Source of the DNA: Lucifuga dentata
Lineage: Eukaryota > Chordata > Actinopteri > Ophidiiformes > Bythitidae
Direction of reading: 5' to 3'
NCBI GenBank assembly: GCA_014773175.1
Contig: VXCM01000244.1
Location: forward strand, 392,491-456,490
DNA: 64,000 nucleotides
Shown piece after piece: positions 1-54,500 of this stretch. The notes below the pieces were generated by a model. The model had not been told where the DNA came from. It ran no database searches and worked only from the letters and a program-made list of their open reading frames with translations. The position numbers and the translations under genes are program-made. Numbering within the stretch: the stretch's first letter is position 1; each line of letters begins with the position of its first letter.

Positions 1-3000
1 TTGGTACTTTGTATTCTCGGTCCATCTATATGCTGTTTGTAAAACACAAGAACTCAAGTTCAGCAGGCCAGCTCCAATAACAGAGCTAAAATTTAAAGGG
101 TGCTATTCCCTTTTAAACATATTAAATAAAGGCTGTGAAATTGATAAATGAGCTACAAACTGATATAATGCTACAGGCCAGAGGTCTGTCCATCAAGAGA
201 ACAGAATGACCTTTTTATGTCATAACAGATCAGAGCTGAGGTGTTTTCAAGCATCATTTTAAAATAAATTAAATCAGATACAAATTATAATAATTATTGA
301 TAATTAATATCTGTTACACATAAGTTGTTTCCATTTGTTTGCACTAAAAGTGAATAAACTCCAACCCTGCTTGTGATGTAAATAATTAAAATGTTCGTAA
401 TAAGGTCAGGCATTAACGCTACCATGTAGCATCCAGGCTTTATGATTCACAGACACAGCAAAAGCACAATGAAGCTAACTAGTCATCTATTTTAAAACTC
501 TTCTCTAGTAGTTGTATTTAAGCAGCTACAACGAGGTATTTTCTTAAATTAACTGAGACAAACTCTCTTTTTTTTTTTTTTTTTTTNTTTTTTTTTTTTT
601 TTTTGGATCAACTGAAAGTGAAAGGAAGCCAGCAGACTTAACAATGACCACATGTATTCTTGTCAGGACAAACTGCCAAAGCATTGGCCTTTGCTTTGGC
701 CTTTAAATGAGGCTTTTAATGGACAGCTGCTCAGATGAAGAATAATTAATAGGCCTTTGTTTATCTAAAGCTCTTTTTCTTCCCTTCCTGCTAAAAACAC
801 AGAGAACATGCATTTATCTAAGGTGGGCAATATAGCCTGTAACTTGATCACTTTACAAAGACACAGAGAAAGGAAAAAAGGAAATCTTCACCCAGAATGA
901 TTTTTTTTTTTTTTTTTNTTTTTTTTTTTTTTTTCTCTTTTGTTACAACTATAAACACAGTATTTACAGATGAGGGCATGCAGTCTGCATGAAGAGGACA
1001 GCTGAAGTGAGAGATGAGCCATGTTAGAGGAGGATGAAACACAGAAATAAAGGACCAAAGCAGGGGAAACACTACGTACAGCTGTATACATTACTCCTAT
1101 AAAAAACAGAGCCTGATTGTGTAAATCTACAATCTGATGAAATCCCCAACAGTAGTTTTTATGATGTTTGGATGATGATGGGCATTTAGTGGTGCCTGGG
1201 ATCATATGAAGTTAAATGATTCTAACAGCAAACTTCATCATCACAGAGGTTTGACCCTTTGCTTGGTTACAGTAATAGAACTCAGTGCAGGTACTGTGTA
1301 GGAAAATAAATAGTTTCTCCCAAATAAGTGTCATTTGTGTTTTTACTGCATATTTTGGTATGCACAAAGCTTGTTAATGCATAAAGTCTGCTGATTTAGA
1401 TGGCAACACATCTGATAATATAGTGGTACAAATACAAAAATATGATTAAATCGATGATTAAATTTTGAATATAATGAGAGGGGTTTGATGGTAATGTGCA
1501 TTGTAGTAGCAGCCTCTGTAGCAGCCATCACAGTTCTTTAGAAACTCCATGTTGCCACATCTAGTTTGGAGATAATAATATGCCAAGAAACTGGCATAAG
1601 ATCAGATCTCAACTGCAAAACATGTATAGAGTAATAACTGAATGAGTAATAATGGATTTATATGTAACAGAGACGTTTTTTGCAGAGACTTCACAACACA
1701 GACAGTCTACAGCCATATTCATGTTTGGCCTCAGACCTGATATACAGTTAAATACACACAGTATGGATATTTCCTAATAGCAAGACGAGACATGAGTAAT
1801 GTACATGGTAAATACAATGATTAGATGCAATGTATTTTTTGAAATTTTAGACATGTATTTGTTTTAGTTTGAACATATATAAAAACTACTAATGTCCTTT
1901 CCTGAGTAGTTGATCCAAACTAAACTGAATATCTATTTTCAGTCTGAAGTCCAGTATCCTGATTCCTGTCCACACTCACAGCTGGTTTTGTCTCAGACTG
2001 TGGTCTTGCCTAAGGATTTTCATGCCTTCTCAATTTATGATATTCTTCATCTTGATTATCCACCTCTTACAGAAAAATTTTTGGGAACATATTAATCAAC
2101 TCACCCTGACATGAGCTGATTGATAAGTTCTGAGCCCAGCATATAAAAATCTAACTCAGAGCTGTTGCAGTTATTTTCAGCATAATATTCTTTGTACTCA
2201 ACACACTTCTGCCAGTGATGCAGGAGGGGATTAATTCCAGAAGGTTCCAACAAACTTTTTTTTTTTTTTATTGGTATTTGGGAAAAGCTGAAAATCTCCA
2301 GGGCCAAACCTTATTGCAGCCATTGTTCGCTTCATCACATGTTGGGCTCAGATCTTATCAATCGACCCTGATATTTTTGTGACTGATAAATGTAAGGTAC
2401 TCGCACCATAATCTCAATCATTTACTGAACCACTTTTAAATATTTTCCTCTTCAATACCTCCTGATAATGCTTTGACTTATTGGTCGCCAAAAGAATATG
2501 AGAAACTGTACTAAGGATATGGAGTCATTTGCGAAGCTCCACTTGATGTGTCACCTCTTTAGGATGTATTCCACTTTGTGGTACATCTACAAATTAAATG
2601 AATCTAACTGTACTCAACATCCATTACAAGGAATCTAAATCTTTTTCTGATTGGGATCCACATGAGATATTTATGGTTAGTCTCTTTGTGTGTCATTTAT
2701 CACTGCACACACACACAGATTCCTTTGAGTGTACCCTCCTATCATTACGTTCTACAGTACCAGTACACCCACCATCAGCTGACACATCTCCAACCCTGGG
2801 TTCCAAACAGTAGTTTAAGAAACCCAGCACTACAACATTATTCCATACAGAAACTGTTTCACGAGTCCACATAACCTAACGTAACCGTAGCATTTTTCTG
2901 TCTTATAGTAAAACTCTCAAAAACTTTAATGCACATGATGAAAGATGCAATAGCCTTATTTGATGAGATAACATTAAGTTCAGAAGACTTACAGAAAAAC

Positions 3001-4219
3001 AAAACAAACACGTTTTATAATCACAAACGGACTAAAGTTTCTCTCATGCTACCCTAGTTTCCAAAATGACATCAAATAATCTGTTGAAATCTGTGTTCTG
3101 TGTAAAAGATTTGTGCTATAATGTCTGTAGGAAACCCAGGGTGCTACTGAGTCAACAAATGCTGACTGTAGTCTTAAAAAATAGCTTCAATTTCTCAACA
3201 CCCAACTCCCAATAAACTTCAATAAATTAGCTTTTTTTTTTTTTTTTTTTTTTTTNCTCAAAGTAGATTCTCTGACTGAAAAATTCCTGAAAGATCTGGA
3301 TCACATAAAAATGTACAAAACGTTAAAAACAACTTTTTAACATTTGTAGGAATTATCAATATTTCTTCTTTTCATTTTTAAATATATATATAATGTACCT
3401 CTGCCTGTGGCTATTGTTCAGTGACAAATCATCATCATCTTTTTCCCGCTCACTCCGTCATGACTGACAGGCTCTGAGACCAATCAGGTGCTCTGCTCTG
3501 AAGACGAGAACCAATCAGAATGGTTTGTGATATTTACCAGAGTGTCATTACATCAGCATCAGGAGCGAACAGACCAAACATTAAGTAAAACATAATAAAA
3601 CCCTTTCTCTGCTACTTTTCCTCACATTTTTCTTTCTGTCAATCTCTCTTATATCATTTGTTCAAATCTTACTTCCTGTCAGGCTGTAACTGCAAAAAGT
3701 GTCAATATTAACAAATTATTAGATTCTGTAATTAAAATTTTGTTATACTCTCTATTGTCTTCTTTCATCAGAATTGTAAATTAAACTGCCAAAAAGTGAA
3801 ACGGTTTCACTTGTTTCAGTGTAACTGAATCAGAAATAATAATGTAAAAAGAAGCAGATCATTTTCCTTATTTCATGATAATATCACCTTTTCAGGGGCA
3901 TAGTTAGGAATTCTGGACACCCTGAGCAAATATCACTATGGGCCCCCTTTTGATAAAATAATCCTGCTGCAATGTTTTTAAGCCCTTTTTAGCTTTTGGC
4001 TGTGACTTTCATCCCACAAGCTTTCATTACACATGTTCATGAAATTAGTTGGAACTGCTCTGAAACAAGTGAAAAGACCTCATCCCATTGGAGACACCAG
4101 ATGTTAAGACTGAATGTAAGATTAAATTATATGTTAAGACAGACTTTTGGGCAAATCATTTCATGCAGTGACACCTCTGTTTTCTTCTTTACTTCTTTTC
4201 TGCTGCTCCTCTTTTCTCT
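1..4219. other. Downstream flank and probable 3' UTR of frmd3
   Basis: I recognise no coding exon here. The part nearest 4219 should be frmd3 3' UTR. The first AATAAA on the minus strand that I noticed after the stop is at 2273-2268, about 1.9 kb downstream, so the 3' UTR may be long, but its end is not settled. Poly(T) runs interrupted or ended by N lie at about 567-604, 900-934 and 3233-3256. A possible mariner remnant lies at 2101-2307. Confidence 0.5.
2101..2307 (-). mobile_element. Possible mariner-like transposase C-terminal remnant
   Basis: The minus strand encodes a short open stretch containing LLEPSGINPLLHHWQKCVEY followed by KEYYAEN. The pattern GI-x-x-L-x-x-x-W-x-K-C-(I/V) followed by a Y pair resembles the C-terminal end of mariner-family transposases as I remember it. 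No upstream catalytic region or terminal repeats were found, so this would be a dead fragment. A chance resemblance is possible. Confidence 0.3.
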
Positions 4220-46189
<41,970 letters not shown>

Positions 46190-46686
46190 ATGATCTACAT
46201 CATCATGGGAGTATCAGGCTGCGGAAAGTATGTGTATAAAATCTGTTACCTCACTTTTTTTTTAGTCACTTAAGAGAATAAGCATGAATATGTAATACTC
46301 TAAACCGTTGTACACTACTTTCCAGGCCTCTGACACTTACTTGAGCTACAATAACCACAAAATAGATCCATGATGTAAAACTGATGTAATTTCTTTCTGT
46401 AACTCTGGTTGGTTCAGCAGTGAGCCATCTACACCACAGCCCCTTCAGAGATGGATGTTCAGAATAAGAATATCTATAATAACAGTTCAGTCTGTGAATA
46501 CAATGTACCAGAAATGTCACATGTTTGTAACTTATTTTTTAATAGTATACTGAATCATGTTTGCTTTACCTCTCATCCCACATAGAAGCACTTTAGGGTC
46601 CTTCCTTTCAGAAAAGGTAACTCACCCACCCAAACACATAAACACACCTTTATTCTGGTCTCTGCACACAAGTATTAATACATTTT

Positions 46687-46722
<36 letters not shown>

Positions 46723-48783
46723 ATCCACTTACCAGCTGGGCTGGCCCCTGCATGAAGGGGATAACTTCCATCCACAGGAGAACATTGAGAAAATGGCTCG
46801 TGGCGAACCACTTACAGACCAGGTCAGCCAGTTATATGTGTAGCGGCTGTTCTCTTACTTAAAGTTTGAGGAACAGGGAGGCAAACCCATGTTTTCATCA
46901 CTAATCACAGAAGTCTTAAGTTGATTAAATTCACTACATTTTTTTTTTTTTTTTTTTTTTNTTTTTTTTTTTTTTTTTTTGTGTATTGAGTGTTCTGTGC
47001 TGACTTCCAAAGTAAAGGCAGACCTACAATTTACAAACAAGTAACTGGCCATCTGCCAAAATAGTTGGTTAGTTTATCAGTCAGAGCAATCTCACCCTGA
47101 TCATAAAGCACTTTTGCTTGTGCCAGTATTTGGTATCTTAAGACCTGCTCCATCCGGTCCTTTGGCATCTTATAAAAAGTCTCAACAGTTGACTGTTTAA
47201 GAATGAAATATGAGGTGAAGCAGAGGGAGTGAGAATAAGACTTTCATGCCAGAGTTGGCAGGCTGAGGTTGGCATAGCTACACAGGAACGAGTTTGTTCA
47301 GAAGCTGGATGTAAGAAAATGTGATTCTCTCATTTGAGTTCACTTCTCTATAAGATTGTGCAAAAATCTGCTGCTACTTCATGAAGCTTGATTCTATTTC
47401 TGATCACAGATTAATAAATGATGATTGTTCTTTGCTGTTTGTCTGATTTCTGTTTGAATTTCTGGTTGGTTCTTTTAAAGAGTCTTTAGTTAAAGACAAT
47501 AATACAACAAATATTGGTACTGTGATGCCTGGCTCTGACTAATCAGATCCAGTATAAATTCTCTTAGTGCCGTACACTGCCAGTAATACTGCTGCCGGTT
47601 AATTCATTCTTTCCTGCCAAAATGACGACTTCAAGCTGCAAAAAGTTCATTGTTTGACAAGCAGAAAACATTCAACACAAAACAATTTTTTTTCACGTCT
47701 CAACTCTTTGAGGTCACATGGGAGGAACATGTAATCTGAAAACATCCTGTTTCTGAAATCTGAATGAATCTGAATGAATCTGAAAACATCCTGTTCACTA
47801 CAGTGATATAACCTGGCATTGTTTGGTTTGTCTCTTTTAGGATAGATTGCCTTGGCTTCTAAAACTACATGAAGTTATTGAGAAGTAAGAATCCGCATAC
47901 ACACAAATACACTCACACTCAGGGAGTGTGAGTGTATTACAAAATAGAACACTTTTTTAGTGATAGGGCAATAATGATGGGTGAGAGAGAGAGAGAGAGA
48001 GAGCTGAAGATGGAGCAGAAAGTTAAGGACATGCAGGAGTGAAATTGTCAAAAATGATTAAAAATATCAAAAATGTAAACTTTAGATGAAAACCAGAAAA
48101 GGGAGGAAGAAGGAGAGTAAAATGAAGTGGGGGGAGATGAAAGTATGACATCAAAGAATCTGTTTATCTCTCTCTCCTTTTCTATCTTCTTCCAATTGGT
48201 CACACTTCTCCACCTCTCCATCATTCCTCTTTGTATCCCTCCTCCTCAATTTCCATCTTCTTTGAAACTATTTGCAATTTCACACATTTTAACTTCCAAT
48301 TATCAGCTATTTCCACCATTTTCTGTGTTGTTCATAGCTCATATCAGAGTACATTTGCGGTTCTTGCTACTCCAATCTTGTCCTTACTCTGTGTACGTGT
48401 CTTCCCATCACAGAGAAAGATGTTCAGGCTCTCATGCTATTGTGACCTGTTCTGCTCTGAAGCACCAATACAGACAGATCCTGCGCTATGGATCCAAAAC
48501 CCTCATTTCTTCTTCCTGTTCTGACCAGGAAATCCCACTTCCCTCTATTCCCAATGTCTTTTTCCTCTTCCTACATGGTGACTATAATCTAATTCACCAG
48601 AGGATGGTGGCACGAAGTGGGCATTTTATGAAAGCAGACCTGCTGCAATCCCAGTTTGATGCTTTAGAGCCTGCGTTGGATGAGGAGAATGTGTTGCTGC
48701 TGGACATCAGGAGGAGCGTACCTGAGATGGTTGTGGAGATAGAGAAACACTTCCTTAGCCTTAAGGTATCACCAATTCCGTAA
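46190..48783 (+). CDS. idnk: Gluconokinase (5 exons, complete)
   Basis: IDNK transfers phosphate from ATP to D-gluconate to give 6-phosphogluconate, feeding the pentose phosphate pathway. Exons: 46190-46227, 46586-46616, 46736-46822, 47841-47884, 48414-48783. They total 570 nt, or 189 aa plus TAA; the human protein is about 187 aa. All introns are GT-AG and in phase. The protein opens with MIYIIMGVSGCGKST, a Walker A P-loop (residues 7-15). Next come EGDNFHPQENIEKM (about 30-43, the gluconokinase GD-FHP-N-KM motif), LTDQDRLPWL, VTCSALKHQYR (about 77-87), and GHFM with LLQSQFDALE near the C-terminus. The lysine codon of the P-loop is split by intron 1, and exon 2 is only 31 nt. The gene lies head-to-head with frmd3 and tail-to-tail with the ubiquilin gene. 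A longer N-terminus from an upstream exon cannot be excluded. Confidence 0.93.
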
Positions 48784-51526
48784 CTATGGCAGCAGAGAGG
48801 GCAGCATCATCTACAAATAAAAAGGACAATACAGAAGAAATCAGTGATTTTGTGATGTGTGTTCTGTGTCCAACGTTATCAATCAAATCATGTTTCAGCT
48901 TACCAACAAAATGTGTTGTTTTACTTTGGGGACTGAACATAAAATCAAATCTTTGATGGGGTTTGAACTCAGTCTATGTAACATAAACCCTGCCTCTTAT
49001 CCACAACTAAGAGAATTTGTTGAGGATGCTAAATAACTTGCTTTTAGCAGAATCAAACAAAAATGTGGATCATATTCAGCTTTTTTCAATCAACTGAAAA
49101 ATTGGATTGAATCAATCAGGAATCATTTAAGAAAATAAAGTAAGTTTGTGTAAAGATTTAGCATTGCATTCAGCTTCAGTGACTAGACTCGTGAATTTGT
49201 CCAAAATGGTTTTTATCGTTTTAGCAAATGTCATTTCTAACACAACTTCTCAGCTGAAATAAGTTGTACTAGTATGACAGTCAATAATGTGCAAAATATG
49301 GACCCATGTGATGCATTCTAAGCATTCTTGGAGTTTCAGTTCCAAAATTGTCTTGTTTTGTCACTTAAAACATTTTCATGACCTGAACATGTTTTATTTG
49401 TGGTCCCTGATCTGTAAACGTCTTCAGAGGGGACATATGCACACACGCACACTCTTCCAGCGACAACAGCAGAGCTGTTTTTGTGCTGTGACTCATCTTC
49501 AAACTCCAACCTGAATATTTTAGGAGATTCTAATCAAGAAAAACACCACTGGCTACTCTTATATCTCACATATCCAGACACACACACACGCACACACTCG
49601 AGATTTACACCCTCAGCCTAGCAGCAACAGATAAACACACAGCTGCTAGATAGGCACTGGTTTCCAAGTATATCACATATACATATCACATACACGTATT
49701 TGATGATGGAGAGAATGTCTCTCCATCATCAGATAATCCAATGGGTCTCTGAGATTGACAACACAAGCAACGAATGAACACTTCATGACAGCGTAATGAA
49801 AGCTGCAGATAGGTTAGATTTGTTTCATGATGCCCAAAAATAATGTTGTAAAGGTCTATATAATTTCATCTATGTAAATACAAATACCTGGAAACAGATG
49901 TGTAACTAAGGCGACTGAGTGCCATCTAGTGTTTACAGTAGAATAGTACAACAGAATACATGGAGAATAACATGGTTCAAAACTGGATTGTAAAGTTATT
50001 TTTTACTTAATCATTCACTTCTGATTAAAATCCATACAAACTAATTTGGAATTGGATCAGTATTAAATTTTTCTTTCAAGCTGTACAAAAAGAATAGTGG
50101 GTAAAGTTTTGTTTTCATGAATGGTGATGGTTTTCTGAATCAAAAGATTTCAGACTAGTCTGTTTTATATCTTTATTATTGAGACTGATATGGTGATATG
50201 TGGTTCTAAAGCTGTGCTGTTGACCTCTAAACCGTCTCTGGGCACATCAATATGTTTTCACAAGAATAATATTAATTAATTAATTAAACTTAATTTTCCC
50301 CACTAGCGTAACTCTCTGAATCTGTTTTACCATGATTTACACTTACAGTGGACAAAAGCAGGAGAAGCATGGACAATGAGTGCATGTGGGACAACAGTTA
50401 TGTAGTGCATGTCTTAATACTGCAAATAGGGGGGGAAGCATCATCAATCCAGCTTGTTGCATGTGAAAATGGCATTAATAGTTAAATAGAACAAAAGAAC
50501 AGTGGATTCCAGGCGTTACTGGTCGGCGCAGTAAAAGGGCAGTTAGGCATACACACACACACACACAAAATTACAAATAATCCCGCAAATGACCTACAAA
50601 TAATAATTGACTGGATAGTCTAAAAGGGTTAAAAGCTTTTTTTTTTTTAACTTAAATCTATTTTTATACAGCTTAATTTTTCTCCTTGACACCATGATAA
50701 AAAATTAGCTGTGCAAATCAGACTTTCTCAGCCTGTGTAGCCTCAAAATTGTAGTTGCACGTTCACAGTGAGGCATAATTTTGCCTTTTAACAGTGAAAT
50801 CCACTGCAGTGAATACAACTGAATCCACTTTTAGAGACTGTGGTTAGACACTGTGGTTAATTATCTGGTGTCTTGCTTTCTGTGCCAGGACAAGACAAGA
50901 AGCAAGAAGGGTGAGTAGGAATGACCCAACACGTGTATTTAGGTTTATTCCTGGAGATAGTGAATCCAGAGATTGTTTCCAGGAAACATGAATGTATCAC
51001 AAGGTTTCATTAAAATATGTCCATATAGCAAGAAAAATGGGGCCTGAATGTTGTAGTTTTGGCTGTGCACAGATTAACCACACAACTTGCTTTTGAATAC
51101 ATATGCAATACCTTACTGACACACAGGTTGGGGGGGGGGNTGGGGGGGGGGTATAGCTCAATATAGACCAGTATCAGTGCATGTCAATGACAATGGTCAC
51201 ATTCTTGTTTTTCTGTACTAATATGGATCAAATGCTGTCACTCTGGAAAACAAATGAAAAATAAAAACCTGTATATTTTCTCAATTTTCACTTAACACTG
51301 TTTTATATAACTGTGATGTGTGTAACACGGTAAGTACGACTTTACTGCTAGGAATAAATATAATTTAATGCAGCAGGCTGAGGATAAGGTAAGTTAATAA
51401 ATGGATGTAAGTCACTAGTATGTCAGAAAGAAAAACAATGAAACAATGGGTATGACAGCATTTGATTGCATCACTATGTGTATGTTTGTAAGTTGATTCA
51501 GCTATTTGTGTACATGTGTGCAGGGA
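48784..51526. other. Convergent intergenic region between idnk and ubiquilin
   Basis: Both genes end here. Apart from the idnk poly(A) signal I see no coding exon. It holds short CA runs (49579-49598, 50551-50567), a G-run with N at 51140, and one minus-strand AATAAA at 50947-50942 that could end the ubiquilin transcript. Confidence 0.5.
48816..48821 (+). terminator. Polyadenylation signal of idnk
   Basis: AATAAA lies 32 nt after the idnk TAA and is followed by a TG-rich stretch at about 48851-48872, the usual arrangement of a cleavage site. It implies a very short 3' UTR. Confidence 0.6.
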
Positions 51527-54500
51527 TCAGAGCCTCAGCAGATGCTCTATAGCTGTGTGGAGGTCTCCTCCAGTGCTGATGAGAGCCTGAAGATTAGCCT
51601 CTCTGTCTCTGAAGCCCATAGAGCTCAACTGGTTCATCTCCTCCTGGAACTCTGCCTCCTTGTTACAGTCCTGACAGGAGATGACAACGAATGGTGATGT
51701 AACTGGTGGTATATCAAACCAAATAGAACTTCATAATAATTAAACATCAGCAAAGCAATGTTAGAAGGAAGATATAAAACATAATGTACCCCATTATTGG
51801 TGTGAGCCAATGCCTGCAGCATCTGTTGCACAAACTGTCGCTGCTGTTGCTCTGTTACTGTGGCAACCTGAGGACCACTTCTTGAATGGTTGTTAAGGGC
51901 AGAGTCAGATTGTAGCTCAGGAGCAGCATTAACACTTGTTCCAGTCACTCCAAATGCAGCTCTACCAGACAAACATGGAGGTAACTCATATAAAGCTATT
52001 CAATATCTTGAGAAAAGCATTAAGTGAGGTTGGAGTGTATGGTGTGTGTTCACTTACGCAGGTATGAGAGCAGGAGCCTCTGAGGCCACAGTCTGTAGGC
52101 CATGCTGGATCTGAAGCAGTGCCTCCATGGCTCTGGGATTCAACATGGCTGACAGCAGCTCTGGACTCTGCATCTGCATGTTTATAATTGGCAATTAATG
52201 AAGAAAATAAGATAACCTGGTAGCCTTTTTTGTATTCAAGTGAGCTCATTATCTTGCATGTAATTAAAAACAGCAGATAAAATTATATGATGTCATACCC
52301 ATGTTGAATTAAAGTGAGGTATTAGACTGATACTTAGTGTTCTTTGTCTCCTAAAGAATCGTAGCTATTGCTGCTTGTGATTCCTATCTTGTTCCAATCT
52401 ATGCTGCTGTGATGGTGAATCTAAAACAAACTGTGAATGCCACAGGATTTTTCTAAATGAAGAGCTGCCTGTTTATTGTTTGACATCTGAATTCAGCTAT
52501 TATTTTGTAGGAACCTGTTCAGGAGAAAAGATTTTGAATGTTTTTAAAGTTAAAAAAAAAAAAGATAAATGTATTATATATATATCAGACATTTTCTGCA
52601 GTTACAAGCAGATCATGTCCAAGAAAATCATAACATGTACTCCATTACACAAAGAGTGTTTATTAGAGAGGAGAGTAAACTAACCTGTTGCAGGAAAACA
52701 GGAAGCTGTTGTCTCATCTGCTGCTGCAGCTGAGGGTTTCCTGAGAACAAAGGATGGCTCAACACCATCTGAAACAGTATGAAAATATTGTGCTTGTATC
52801 TGTCTGAGTATATCTGGAGAGATTATGTGGACATGTTAAGAGAAAGCAGAGTGGGGAGGGGGTATAATTAAGACTTCAGTAACTTCATGGTTGGAGAAGA
52901 AGGTGATACTCAGTACCTGTCCAGTAAAAAGAAGCAATCTGACTGCTTTTCCATAACACTTGATCTTTGTACTGTGCATAAATGTGTGTTTTCACCCATT
53001 AATTGTGCATGAATTACCTGTGCAGCTAAGTCAGGGTTTTGGCTGAGGCAATTTAAAAGACTGCTGACATACGGACCAGACAGCAGGTTCTCCATCAGAC
53101 CTGGACTGGCTGTGATCTCCTCCAGCAGAGATTGCATGGCTGAGGCACGAGAGAGGAGGCCAAAAACAAAATGATCAAAGAAGAAGGGGACAACCACAAT
53201 GATCCAAGACAAACTTCTTCTGGCTGAAAGGATCCTTAGTTTAACCAGTTAGAACTGATAAGCTTTCTTGATTTGTTTTGAAAAAAACAGCAGCAAACAT
53301 TAGCGCTTTGGAAATTGTTAATTCATTTAAAAAAAAAAAAAAAAAAAATCATTACTAAGGAATTGCTAAAACAAAGGTAAGAATACGAAAGCCTAAAGCA
53401 TAAATTAGTTTAACAATGTCCATTGTCTGCAATGGATGGCATGAACTCACTCATGGGAATAAATCTCACTTCCTTTTTTTCTATGAAGTAGTACTGCCAA
53501 GAGAAAGGCCAGCAGCCATGTTTTCTCCTTATTTAGTTTACTTCCTCCTCTATATATTGACATTCCAAAATAGCATAATATCTGTCTGTTTTTCTGATAG
53601 ATCACCGTGACTGACCCCTGAGAACATTTATGATTTGGTAATTTAGTGCAGTATTATTCTGTGGCTGTGTACTTTCTTGCCTGCACTGATAGTACTCTGA
53701 GAGTTTTGGTCAGCTCTGGGCGTGGCAGTCAATTCTGTGACAGGGTCTGTTGATTCGCTAGAGAGTGGGACAGTCTGCTCTCTTTCTGTCTTAATTGGCT
53801 GTGGATTCCCAGATGATGATGTTACCAGCGGGGTTGCTCCTATCTGGACCTGTATGACAGAGCGGTAAAGGAAAAACGATAAAACAGTGAAAATGAAAAC
53901 ACAAATGACTGGGTGACAGGATAAAATAATTTGACCTTATCTGAACTAGTGATTTAGGAAATGATTTCCATTGTGAGATTTTCTCAAATGTAAAGACCTG
54001 TACCTGTGAAGGTGTGAGACTGTGTTCCTGTGTTTTCATGTCGGTCATCTGAATGCGATCAGAATCTCCATTGATGAATTCAGTGTAGCGCTGCACTTGC
54101 TGGAAGTTGGCTAATGTGCTGTTCTGATTATGCATCACTTCCTGTATCATGTCAGGGTTTCTAACAAGCTCAAGTACCTGAAAAGGGAAGGAGACAGTGG
54201 GAAGATATACTGTAGATATATGGTACAAGAGAGAGTTAAGGAGTGATAATAATGTTCAAGAACAAATGAAATAAAAATGACTTTTCTCCTCATAAGTTAA
54301 TTCTCAATATAATATCAGCCTATGTAAATGCTAAACAATATTCTAAAATTGTTATTGTCTTGTATTCTAATATAAAAAAATATACTTTTACTTTATGGAA
54401 AATTATATGAATTAGAAGTTTTTTTCATGTCGTTCCAAATATATTCTTAATAAATCCAACAAAAATATCACATCAGAGTCCTTCTTGTTTCCATTCATCA

